This document shows, piece after piece, positions 1-11,508 of a stretch of 64,000 nt of DNA. Under the pieces are notes generated by a model that worked only from the letters and a program-made list of their open reading frames with translations, did no database searches and was not told where the DNA came from. The stretch's first letter is position 1. Each line of letters starts with the position of its first letter. The position numbers and the translations under genes are program-made. The DNA is taken from assembly GCA_033064195.1 (NCBI GenBank), contig JARBJD010000158.1:101261-165260 (forward strand), read 5' to 3'. The stretch is from Blattamonas nauphoetae. Its lineage: Eukaryota; Preaxostyla; Oxymonadida.

Positions 1-2239
1 TTCGAACATTTTTCTTTCTTCTCGTTTTCTTGTTCCGAGAGACGTGTTGTTTGTGTCATGTGGGGAACGTGAGGAGCGTGGAGTGCAGACACGAAACGAG
101 CGAGGGAGGGAGCACAGTTGTACCGAGCGACCAGAAATTCACCGGAGTGGAACTGAGCTTGCCAGGAAGCGAGCGACAGCGTCGAAGTGGCTCGATGTCG
201 TGTGAAGGAGGAAATAGGAGAATGGCCAGTGAGGAGTGTGGTCTAGCCATCGTTGAGAGAAAGCACAATTGTTTAAAGAGGGCTGGATGGGAGGAAGCTG
301 AAATTGGGGTTGACGCGGGACAGCATCGAAAGATAATCGAGCAGGTGCAGTCCCAGCCGAGGGAGGATCTTCGCGTGTGACGTGTGGGTGTACTCCAAAT
401 CGGAGAGTGTCGAGAGCGTTGGATGTGATCCTGATGACAGAATCTCGTTCAGCACGTTCAGTCGGACTGAGGGCGCCTGGTCACGGGACAGGTTCGGTTG
501 ATGTTTCGGCATTTTCTGACACATCTGCTCTGACAGGCATTCTGGAGCAGCGAAGTAGTTCGTAGAGAGTAGAGAGCGTGGAGAGGGGGAGCGGCGATGC
601 TGGGACAGGAGCAAGACGTGGGGTGTTTGTAGCGGGTGGAATGATGATTGGAGCGAGTTATTGAGGCGACGAGGCACGCGGCGTGAGAAGGAGAGAGTTT
701 GACTTCTCTTGTTCCTTGGACGACGAAGGTGATTGTTCGTTTGGCTCATCATCTCCATTTAAGGACATGTTCGTCGGATTAATGATGATTGGGGGTGCAT
801 GAATCGGAGGGAGTGCACAGGAGGTGGATGGAGGAAGGATCGTAATATCTTGCGCTGTTTTCGACTTGTGAGTGTGTAACGTCTTCAAAAGCAGTGAAGG
901 AGATGTTGATTGGGATTTTCCAGGTGTGGTGAATGTTGGAGGTCGAATAGCGAGTGAAGTCGCGAAAGACGGACTCGCTGTAAACATGATTGGTTTTTGT
1001 TCAGATTTCTACGAATTCATGACCGGAATAGGCTCTTCATGTCAAAAGGCCCATTTCTAGCGACCATACTTGCTTATTCCAACAAAAGTGAGCATGGTGA
1101 AGCCACCAAATGACAGTCCTCCTTTGGACACACAGAGCTTCAATTAGCCATGTTTGGGACGCTTCCAGGAAAGACCAGATCTTTCAAAGTGGTGGAAAGC
1201 GGCGATAACACATTGAATCGTGAACAGCAAAACATTCGCGTCGCGTTGTGATACCGAATATGAAAAGTGGCAAAGAATGCGAATCCGGCCAACATGGCAC
1301 ACCCAGTAATGCGGAGACACTGTGCGTAGTTCATCAGAAAGAGAATGATGAGACTAGATTGAGAGGAAAAGACGTCTCTTTCCAGGCGTTGACCAGAAAC
1401 AGGAAAAAGCGGATGAGGGAGAACACTTGGTTGAGGCAGTTGGCTGATGGGTGGAGAAATTGCATCCGATAAATCTTGTGAAGATGGGAGATGTTGTCAG
1501 GCTGGAATTAGAGATGAAGACAAAGAATGAGAAAAGAAATGATATCACACATTATTCGTGCACTGTTTAATCTCTAAAAGTGTGAAAAGGATGATTATCA
1601 ACAGATCTTAACATAGGAAGAGCTGTATTTCTGGTTTGAACGACATCTTCCGCGTCCCGATGTTGACATGCGCTTTCGATATCAGCAGGGATTCCAGCTG
1701 TGTATCATGCTTGACCAAGTTTAGTAGTGTTTCCATTGTCTTGAAATCACTATTGATCAACCTTCATCTCTCCGACACTGAGTCGTTCTCTTCGATGCAC
1801 ATCCCGAACATCTGCTACAGATTGCCTCCCTTCAGGCAGTTCAGCACTTGAGTGAAGGATCAATATTGCGTTGAGAAGACTCGAGGGGAGGCTGTTAGTT
1901 TTGGTCGAGGTTGTTAGCGTAGATGAAGTCTTGAGCGACTTGGTACGCGTTCGTATCCGCATTCAGTCCGAGTTGGCTGGGAGAGGGAGGGAGAGGGAAT
2001 GCAGCGATGTAGATGGAATATAGTGATGGTGAACACAATGAAGAAGGGGAGAGAAGACGAGGAGAAAGCGGGAGGGCGGATAGATCGACAAGACCCCTTT
2101 ATTCTCTATTCACAAATCTCATTTTTTATTAAACTCTCACTTTCGCTTTTTCAAGTTGGTTAAATGTGGTAATATTGTATCACCAAAGTCAAATGCTTAA
2201 ATCTCGCATTTTTACTTAATCCAAGGTATCCAGAAAATT
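1..2239. other. Region without an assignable gene; minus-strand exon-like pieces
   Basis: No long conserved reading frame is visible. On the minus strand several pieces look like exons. One around 1143-1508 encodes a hydrophobic stretch containing LRITGCAMLAGFAFFATF, possibly a membrane segment. One around 1890-1966 reads LGLNADTNAYQVAQDFIYAN and faintly resembles a PFU-type ubiquitin-binding motif. Ser/Pro-rich frames occur at 273-987. In-frame stops and frame changes separate the pieces, so this may be a multi-intron minus-strand gene or a decayed one. I cannot assign a function. Confidence 0.3.
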
Positions 2240-3240
2240 ATGGGTATTTTTGGAAAGCCCTGGTCGTATCGCTTCACTTGCTCATCGCTGGATTCAGGAT
2301 ATCGCTTAGCAGAGACGAACGAGTTTGAGGAAGTTCAGACGCAGGCGAACTCGGAATTGCTGAAAACGATGCGAATAACACATGAAGAGGTGATTCAGTC
2401 GCATTCGGAGGCTGAAATTCGGACGATCACTCAGAAGAGCGATGCTGGGATCGATGTGAATGCTGAAGGGAAGACAGCAACACTGAAGCACATGATCTTT
2501 AAGCTGGTCCCAGCGACGACGATGAAAACATTCGTGTCTGTGGAAACTGGTGTCCTGTCGCTGGGAAAAGTGACACATTGGAACAGACACAGACACGGAG
2601 CTGGGAGATTCTCTCCACTGAATGATATGGATCAAGGAAGGGAGCACACTGACGCTGGTGGACACACCATTCAAAAAGCTGAGTTTCACTCACGAGACTC
2701 TCAGAACAGTGCTCTACATCGAAGCATGGGGAGTTCTGTCGACAACACAAGGCTCACCATTCATGGAAATCAACTCGAACGCGACCGGATCACTTGTGTT
2801 CCTGGAATCAGATGATTTGGAACGAGACTCGAAGCTGGAGCCTCTGACGTTTTTCTCGTGCGCAACGGAATCTGTTCTTTGGGGAGATGGACGGGGTGGC
2901 AGGAAGTCTGGTGTATTATTGGTATCCCCCACGTCGACAGAAGAGAAGCTGACAGTGAACGACGATGGGGATGATAATGATGTGTGTGGACTGGTGGAGT
3001 TGCCGTGTTCTTCGCTGGACTTTGGATTTGAACATCTGAAGAAAGAAGAGAAGACACTGGAAACAAGTTTCAAAGTGGAGACGATTCAGGAGAAGGCCAG
3101 ACGAGCACAATGGACAATCTGAAGATGGAGGTTGTGGAAGGAACACGAGAAAAGGCGGTTCTGACACTGCAGCTGCATCGACAATCGCGTTCACTGTGAA
3201 GAATGAGGAAAAGCTGAAGATTGGATACAAAATCTGAACG
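2240..3240 (+). pseudogene. Decayed fragment of a beta-helix surface protein
   Basis: Two overlapping plus frames (2240-2815 and 2622-3122) together give the family pattern, but with a frame change near 2580-2625 and no intact start or end. The segment HMIFKLVPATTMKTFVSVE is followed in the other frame by STLTLVDTPFKKLSFTHETL, which reads like a rung of the parallel beta-helix in this surface-protein family. Near 3000 the motif CGLVELPCSSLDFGFEHLK matches the C-G-x-x-x-x-P-C-x-S-I motif at about 8788 and in the minus-strand gene near 23500. This is therefore a broken relict of the same family as the gene at 4535. Minus-strand frames here are shadows. Confidence 0.6.
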
Positions 3241-3419
3241 AGCGTTCTATCAGTTTTGGAAGACAGCACATCGCCATGGCTTGCCAGAATCTCCGTGAAG
3301 ATCTGTGCACTGGATCCTCCCTCGGTGAGGGAGATCAACTCTGATTTCAATTTACTGCAACAATTGCAAAAAATGAGAGGTCACCAACACATTCTTCGTT
3401 TTCCACGTCACTTATTTTG

Positions 3420-3973
3420 ATATGTGGAAAAATTTTTGAAAACTTGGGAGCGTACCCCAGCTCGTAAAAACGAAGTATCTCAAATTTTTTGACAACTTTG
3501 AGAATGAGGAGTACTCTGACTGCATAAATTTGCATTTTTTGTCGGATAGATCATAGATCACAAAATCAGATGAAAATCCGATCTAGGCTACAAAAATGAT
3601 TTCCATTTGGCAAATTCTCTATAATGATCCTTCTTATTCAGAATAAAACCATCAGTCGCTCAATATGATGACTAGAGAGTGAGAAAATGAACAGATGAAA
3701 AAAGTATGTTGTTTGCTCCAGAGAGACAAAATCAAGTCATTAACAACCGAATGATGCTCATCCACAACTATTTGTCCACCAGACGAAAGTTTTTCAAAAG
3801 TGGTACAGGGGCTTGCTCTTACAAGTTTTCAAAAATTTTTCCACATATTAGATGTTTTATAGTGAAAAATTGAGACAATAATGACAGATCTGCGTGTAGA
3901 CTTTCAGATCTGCGTCTAGACGGATCTGCAGATCTGCGTCTAGACTTTTTCGGATCTGAGCCTAGACCTACCC
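3420..3973. mobile_element. Remnant of a long-TIR DNA transposon
   Basis: Bases 3877-3973 contain four direct copies of a roughly 16-bp module, GTCTAGGCGCAGATCT and variants, and end in CTAGACCTACCC. This is the same terminal structure as both ends of the element at 55339-57454. A perfect 27-bp inverted repeat links 3420-3446 with 3822-3848. The matching outer left end is absent, so the copy is truncated. No coding capacity is seen inside. Confidence 0.6.
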
Positions 3974-4534
3974 GAAAGAAGAGGAGAGAATGAAGGAAGA
4001 GAAAAGAAGGCAGAGGTGGTCTTTTTGGAAAATACTTTGGAAGGGAGAAGAAAATGGTATGAATGTCCGGAATTTCTTTTTTGACAAACTTTGATCCGCA
4101 TTTGATGTTGGTTCTTGACATCGCAAGATTTTATGGGAAACCCTCAACAAACAGACAACAATGAATATTCCATCATTTCGATGGAGTGAGACCCCAATCG
4201 TCTCGAATCATCAATGACTTCCATTTTCTTTCCTAATTCGAGACAGAAGTCCGGATTGAAGTTCAAAAGCCCATTCAGCTCTCATCAACTCTAGTGGAAG
4301 TTAGACCTGAATGACTCACTCGCTCAAGCTGATATCAAGAACCCTTTTCTGTTTTCAGATGTCATTCTCTCCGAAGACTCACTTTAGCCGTGCGTTCAGT
4401 CCTCGTGGTTCGGAACGATTTCTCCTGCTCAACAAGAATCTCCACGCGAATATTCTATCTTTAATGAAATAAGACTTGAAGTCGGCTCAAAATGCAATGA
4501 TATTGGGCCCGCCGGAACATGGATTAGTCCGAGC
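3974..4534. other. Intergenic, nothing recognised
   Basis: This spacer leads into the surface-protein gene at 4535. No conserved reading frame, repeat or RNA gene was recognised. Any promoter elements cannot be identified from sequence alone. Confidence 0.5.
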
Positions 4535-7500
4535 ATGTCAATGAACTGTTTTCTCGTCATTCTCGCTCTCCTCCTCTCCACCCAATCTCACCTCCCAAAT
4601 ACCCCCACCTCTTTTCTATCACTTCTCAACAACCTAAATGACAAGAGAAATGAACCTGGTCTTCCCACATCGAAGATCTTGAGGCTCAACAAGGATGTCG
4701 TGATCTTCTCGACCATCCCAATCCGATCGGAAGATGTGTCGCTGATTGGAAATCGCACCACATTCCTGTTCCAGGAACACCACTGGCCAAATTCGGAACA
4801 TCCCGTGTCGTCTCCGAATCAGCAGTCAACATCAAGAACGTCGCCCAGATCTCCACAATCGAGTGATGATGAAACAACAGCCACGATGTTCATGTTTGAT
4901 GTTCGGAACAGCACGTTTTGTGTTGAAGGAGTGGACGCGCTGGTGAATTCGGACTCGAAATCAATCTGCTCTTTGGCTGGCTCTTTTGTGCGGTTTTCGT
5001 GGAGCTCAATCACATCGAGCAGCGATATCTGCCCGTTCGTGATCATGTCATCAGAAAATGGGGAGACATCTTTGGGATCGACTGTGATGCTGTGTGACGT
5101 GACACATCACTCGAGATCGGACTCGATTGCACCGTTTGTTGGTCTGGTCCATCCACACTCATCGCTGGTCTCCTCTGCATCATCCGACTTGTCTGATTTG
5201 CACAACGCTGAAATGGAGGTGATTTCAGTGATTGGAACAGGCCTCCGGTTGGAATCTCAAGATCTGTTTTTTGGAACTGGCCCTCTGTTCTCGTTTGGGA
5301 TGATTGAACACGGATCCTATTTGGGAGCCTCTGGCTGCCCACTCCGAATGGAAACTCATCTGCTCTCGAGCACTCTTGTGAATGTTTCATCGTCTTCTGC
5401 ATTCTCGCCTGGCAAGCAGCTGTTGGGAAGTGAAGTGAGTCAACTCGTGATTGGGAGTTTCGTTCGGAAGTGCATGAACCACGACAGCGGGACAGGAATG
5501 ATATCGCCGAACTTGGGAGGGAACTTGATGTGCCTAAACACCTCCTTCTCGTTGTGCATCCGCCAAACCAACGCCGTGAAAGTCTTTCAGAACAGGAATT
5601 TCACTCAAGGCTCTCGTCTAAACGCCGTGACATCAGATGTGACCTCCGTCTCGTTCACTCTCTGCACATTCAAAGACATGACAGTCTCAACTGCATCTTA
5701 TCATGATGGCGGTGCTGCGATCAACCTCTACGAGACGTCATCCTCGCTCACCATTCGCACGTGCTTCTTCCACAAATGCACCTGCACTGGATTTGAGGAT
5801 GATGCGGGCGCTGTGTTCTTTTGGGGTTTGTCCTCCGGCGTGCCACCTCCATTTTCAATGTCTGCCTCATCATTCACGGAATGCTCGTCACTGAGTGTTG
5901 GGGGAAGCCTCTTTGTTGCCATCACATCCTCGGCATCGATGGACTGTTGCTTCATCGAACGATCAAAAGCAGTGGCTGATGGAGTTATGTACGTCAACTC
6001 AGATGCCATCGCATTTTCAAACAGTTCCTTCGTCGAGTGCTCTGCCACCAAGCGTGCTGGTTGCATCTACTTTGGTCGTCTGACCTCTTTTTCTCTCTCC
6101 TTCCTCCGATTCAGAGGGTGCTCCTCTGAGAACATGCCAGACGCCAGGGACCTCATTCTCCCATTGACATCGACAGAGGTCACGTCAGACATAATCCAAT
6201 CTTGCGACTCCACATCAGGTGCACCAAATATTTTGTTCGGTAATGATGGCCTTGCAGACGGCACACTCGTCCCGCAACTCGATCCATCCACCATCCCCAC
6301 AGTCAAGTCCGTCACAGTTTCATACAACGGAAATGAAGCAACAGTGAGAGTGGAAACCACAAAGCCGATCAAAGGGACGATGGCTGTGCTGCTGAATGGG
6401 TCGAATGTTCCTCGCCTCGTCCATGTCGTGTTCGGAGATGCCAAAACTTTGTCCAACTTGGGAACTGCAGTCGTTTCGTCTGGAGCGAATGGGATCCTTC
6501 CCAGCGCAACATACTCGCATCGCAAATCGACACTCGCCCCATTCCCAGTCCCAACAGTTCGGACAGCAGACGCCACTCTGAAAGATTGGAACACGACAGA
6601 GATTGTATTGAAGGGAGATCGTTTGGAGGAAGGGAGTTATTGGATGCTGGTTGAGAATGGAGAGAATGAATGGAACATCACGCTGACTCGCTCAGACTCG
6701 ACAACACTGATTGGAACAGCAACTCTCGATCCATCGACAGCAGAAGACAGACTGGAATGGTCGACAGAATACGAGGTGACGAAAGTGATGTGTCTTCCTG
6801 AAGGTGAGGAACCTGAACAAGACATTGCGCTCGCAGACTCAGTCGTATTCACAACACCCGCAGAACCACCTCGCACACATCGGTTGGCTGTTCTCTGAAT
6901 GGAAAGAAAGATATTGTGATTGTTCAACTGACTGGAACGAAGCTGACATCAGATGGACAGACGCTTACAGTTGTTGTGAAAGGAACATCAAACGAGCTGA
7001 CATCGAGTGGAGAGCTGTTCAATGTGACATCGACGAAGTGTTTTGTGAACTTTTCGATTGGATCGAGTGACGACAGCACGCATGTTGTGTTTGGAGGAAC
7101 ATACGATTTGAAGTCATTTGGATCAGAATCGTCGTCGGTTGCTGTGAACTCTGGTCTCTTCTTCGAAGTGCCTCATCCACCCCGAATCACCTCACTCACT
7201 GCTCCACTCGAGGTCAGCTCGTCCACTTTCGTTCTTTCGGTTTCTGGTGAGAATCTGCCGTCTGGGAAGACATTCACAGTGACATTGACTTCAGGTCATT
7301 CTTTCGCTGTGTCGTTCAGCTCTCCAAGTGCTGGAACATCAACAGTGACAATTGGAAGAAGTGGAGAGGTGGAATACAACACGGATTACACAATCAAATC
7401 GGTGATCCGAACTGTGGATGGAGAGGAAGACCACATCCTCCTCTCTGCCTCATTATTCTTAACTCCCCTCGGTCCAACTCTCTCCTCAGTTTCGAGCAAG

Positions 7501-10500
7501 CTTTCGTCATCCGATCCTAACTTTTTGAATCTGACTCTCTCAACACAACGAATGCCACCAGAAACGTTCACACTCACTCTGAAACAAACTGAATCGGCAT
7601 CTGAAACTATTTCTCTGTCCATCATTTCCTCTGACCTCTCGGCTGGGTTCGTTCTTGTGGAAGTGTACAACAAGACAGGCACTCTGAAATATGGAACAGA
7701 ATATTCGATTGATGGAATGACAAGTTCATCAGTTGTGGCTGTTGTCACTGCTCTTCCTTTCTCCACTCCACCTGAACCGATTCGGATCACATCAGCTGGC
7801 TGCTCACTGAGAGACGACAAACAGAAATCAGCAGTGGTGACACTGACTGGAGTGAAGTTGGGAGGAGGGAAGACATTCAGTGTTGGAGTTCGGGAGATGA
7901 AAGGGTTGACATTGATTGGCGATGAGATTGAGCTGTCTGGAACGCTCTCTGGTGAATCTTCATCGGCAAATCACATCCACACTGAACTGATCTTCGGGGA
8001 TGTCGAACCTCTCCTCTCATTTGGGACGAAGTATGCGATCACAAAGTTCGACGTTGATGGAGCGATTTCGGTTGTGGATGCCGACGTCACATTCTCTGTT
8101 CCTGCTGAACCTGCTCGAATTGTCGGTCTCGAAAAGAGAGAACTGAACAGTGATCGAACTAAGATGATGATATCACTGGAAGGACGTGCTCTGCTCTCTC
8201 GAACAGGAAAGGTGAGTTTAACGAATGGAACCACAAGTTGGGAATCGTTGTCGGATGTGACCATCGTGGACGACACACACTGCACAGCTGAGTTCGCAGT
8301 TGGAGAGGAAGAAACATCCGATGAGCTGAAATATGGAGAAGAATACACGCTGAAAGGGAGCTGGAAAGAATCGAGTGGATTTCATGTGGAAGAAGGAATC
8401 CAACTCGTTCTTCCATTCCCTCCAACGATCACCCAGATGGAGTTCGTCTTCTCGAACACTCTCCACACTGGCTGTTTTGTGATTCTGAATGGATCAGATC
8501 TGATTGTTGGAGAATCGCTGAATGTGACGCTGAACGACTCGCTCTCATTCATCGCCACGATCATCTCAGACAGTGAAGCGAAATCGACAGAACTGGTGAT
8601 TGGATGGCCAACGACACTCCAACACAACACTCAATACACAATCACATCGATCGAAGCCACAGATGTAGCGAATGGCAAAACTTTGTACAGTTCTTCGATT
8701 TCAGACACCACCGGCTCTGCATCAGATCCTTTCGTGATTTTTGTGGATTCTGGATTGTCTTCGGATTCGACGTTGTTCTGTGGGGGGAAAACAAGACCAT
8801 GCAAATCGATTGAGGATGGATGGAAGATTGTGGAAGGAATTGGGATTTCGTCGTTGTCGATGTCGATTGTTCACAACACGACACAGAATGAGCAAGTGAG
8901 AATGGAGAGTGATCATGAAGTTGTGATCGAATCACTGCCGACAACCAAACCTGAACTGTTTGTATCTACTTCGTCGTCGTCTGAACTGGAAGGAGAGGGA
9001 ATGGTTGAAGTGATTAGAGGTCGATTGCGACTTCGTGACGTTGATGTTGTTCTGTCCGACTCGCCTTCGCTGATCTTCGTTCGAATGGTTGGAGGACATT
9101 TGACGATGGAAACATGCACTCTCGCTTCGGCATCATCCTCACTCTCGAATTCCGATGCCTCGTTGTGTTTGTGGAGTGGAGGAGCGATTGTTCTTGAACA
9201 GACAATCACGAACATCACATCATCGACATTCTCGGAGTTGTCGTTTGGTGCGATCAACATGAAAGGCGGCAGTTTGACCGTCCAAGGATCGATCTTCGAA
9301 AGCAACAATCCACATTCTTCTTCGTTTCCTTCTTTTCGCCGCAACATTCGGTGTTCTGGGGAGGGACAAGTGAAGATTGGGAGTTTGAATGGAGGAGATG
9401 GGAAGGCCGACCATCCTCATCTTTGGCTGTCTCACGAAGATTGTGTGTTGAGTGGGGAGGATGTGAATGCGAATGCTCCGTTCTTCATCCCAACACTCTC
9501 TTCATCGTCGACGAGCACGTTGAACAAGACATCACAAGCATTCGATTTGACAATCAAAGGATCGACACTGATTCCTTGCTCTCTGATTCTGGAAGTGTTT
9601 GAGAAGAAGAAAGATGGGAGTGTGGGAAAGACCGTTCGGATTCCACTTTCTGTCGACTCAGTGAGATCTTTCAACGAGACTGAAATTGAAACGAGTCTGG
9701 CTGTGTCGTCGATGTCAGGATTCGAGAAAAATCTGGAATGGCGTGGTCGTATTGTGTTTGGACTGAACGAAAGGACATAATCGTTTGTGATTCAGAAGAA
9801 TTCTGTGGATCGAGCAGCTCAAGCTGTGATTGAGAACATGAAATGGTGGATTCCTCTCCTCGTCTCTCTCGTGTGCCTCCTCATTCTCATCGTGATCGTG
9901 GTGTTGGTCTGCCTGCGTCGACGAAAGCAGACGACTCAGAAAGCTGAACAAAGAGTCAAAACACAAGAACTGGACGATGAAAACGAAGGTCGGATGGAAG
10001 TGGATGAGAAAATGGAGGAACCGCTTGCTGGGAACAGTGTTGATTATCTGATCAAGTCACAACAAACAGTGACACCCAAAATGAACCATCGCGATCCAAC
10101 ATCAACCTCAGTTCGGATGGAGTCGCAGGAGTTTGTGGAAGTGATGGGAGAGTCGGGAGAAGTGAGAATGGTTGATTGGACGAAGGCAGAAACGCTGTTT
10201 GATGTTCTGCACCGACCAGAGAAGAAGCGAGAGATTGAGAAGAAAGTGGTGAGTCGTTCGATGACGAAGGGTCTGATTGGAGTTTTGGGAAGATTCAAAA
10301 CGAGTGAGATCATCTCGTACTTCTCTCCTCACTTTGTGATTGTGAACAACAATGTGGTTCAGCTTCGATTGGGGACGATTGCTGAAGACCCGCCTGAAAT
10401 GGAACAAGGAACACAGAATGACAGCAAACAAGAGATAACGATGGTTGGAGAACAGGACAAGTCTTTTTTCGGGGGAAGGCTCTCAGGTGTGAAGAACGGG

Positions 10501-10869
10501 ACAACTGAGGGCCAGCGCTGGAGAGCACCAGAAGTGAGTCGATCGAATGTTGAGAAGATTGATGTTGAGTCAGCGTTGGTGTTCAGCTTGGGATTGGTTC
10601 TGTGGGAGGTGTGGACGGGAGAAGTGCCTTGGAAAGAGATGGACGAAGCGAATGCGTGTCGTCAGAACGAGGGAGGAGTTCAGTCGAACCTGAAACTGGT
10701 TTTGGACACATCGATTCGTGAGTTGATCTCTCGATGCCTTTCGTTCGATCCGAAAGAGCGTCCGAGCCTTCAAGATGTGCTTGATGGATTGGGAGATTCA
10801 GAAGATAAGGTGGCTGAAGAGCCATCGCGTGTTGGGAAAGCGAGTGATGCACTCGACGTCCACTCCTGA
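4535..10869 (+). pseudogene. Giant beta-helix/Ig-like membrane protein with pseudokinase tail, frameshifted
   Basis: The start at 4535 gives a signal peptide (MSMNCFLVILALLLSTQS). A right-handed parallel beta-helix with Ser/Cys-rich rungs follows (residues about 340-560), then several Ig-like repeats of about 85-90 residues, each starting near PPRI and containing G-x-L-x-x-G, then a second beta-helix-like region with the CGGKTRPCKSI motif (about 8790). One membrane helix lies at 9841-9915, then a cytoplasmic kinase-like tail. The tail has RWRAPEV, SLGLVLWEVWTGEVPW and FDPKERPS but no Lys of VAIK, no HRD and no DFG, so it is a pseudokinase. Two lesions break it. A 1-bp deletion near 6875 shows against the paralogue at 30106-33882, causing a stop at 6896. 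An in-frame TAA sits at 9778-9780, after which the same frame continues into the membrane helix. Role inferred: surface receptor or adhesin. Confidence 0.8.
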
Positions 10870-11508
10870 TTTCTCGATTTTCGTTCTTTCTTAGTCATCA
10901 CTTCTTCTTTTCTCATCATCCCACATTCTTCTTCATTTTGTTCTTCCTTTCCTTCTTCATTCTTCTTTCTTTCTCAATCATCCCCTCACTATGAACACCA
11001 CACAAACGAACATTCTGCTCCTGTCTGGTGATTGGAGAAGTGTTGTGTGGTTCTTCTTTTGGATGATTGTGTTTGCTTTCCTCACTCTGTCATCTCTCTC
11101 ATCTCACACACTCTCCTCACTCTGAATGAGGACCAGTTCTTGTTTGATCGCATCACACCACATTCCTCTCTCCATCCATTTCTTCCTTCGTCATTTCCGA
11201 GTTTTGGTTCATTCTTGTTCGTTGTCAGTGTTTTGTGTTTTGTTTGTTCGATTTGTTTGTTGTTTGGTTTCTCAAACAAGCGAGGAGCTGCCCTCGCTGA
11301 ATCTGTCACAACACGTCACACATCATCGGTTTTTTATTGTATGTCCTCGTAGAAGTCACAACTCAGGAATGATGGGAGTCGTGTTCTTGAAATAAGAAAA
11401 AAGTCAGATCGTTGAGAGACTCACTTAACATCGGACCTTGCTTTTTCGAAAAGGTCACCAACCATAATTCATTCAGTTTCCGTCGATCAAACCATTCCTT
11501 GTTTATCA
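10870..11508. other. Intergenic; pyrimidine-rich 3' flank
   Basis: The spacer begins with a long T/C-rich stretch (10870-11000) after the stop at 10869, likely 3' UTR. Short frames here have no resemblance to neighbouring families and I treat them as chance. No RNA gene was recognised. Confidence 0.5.
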
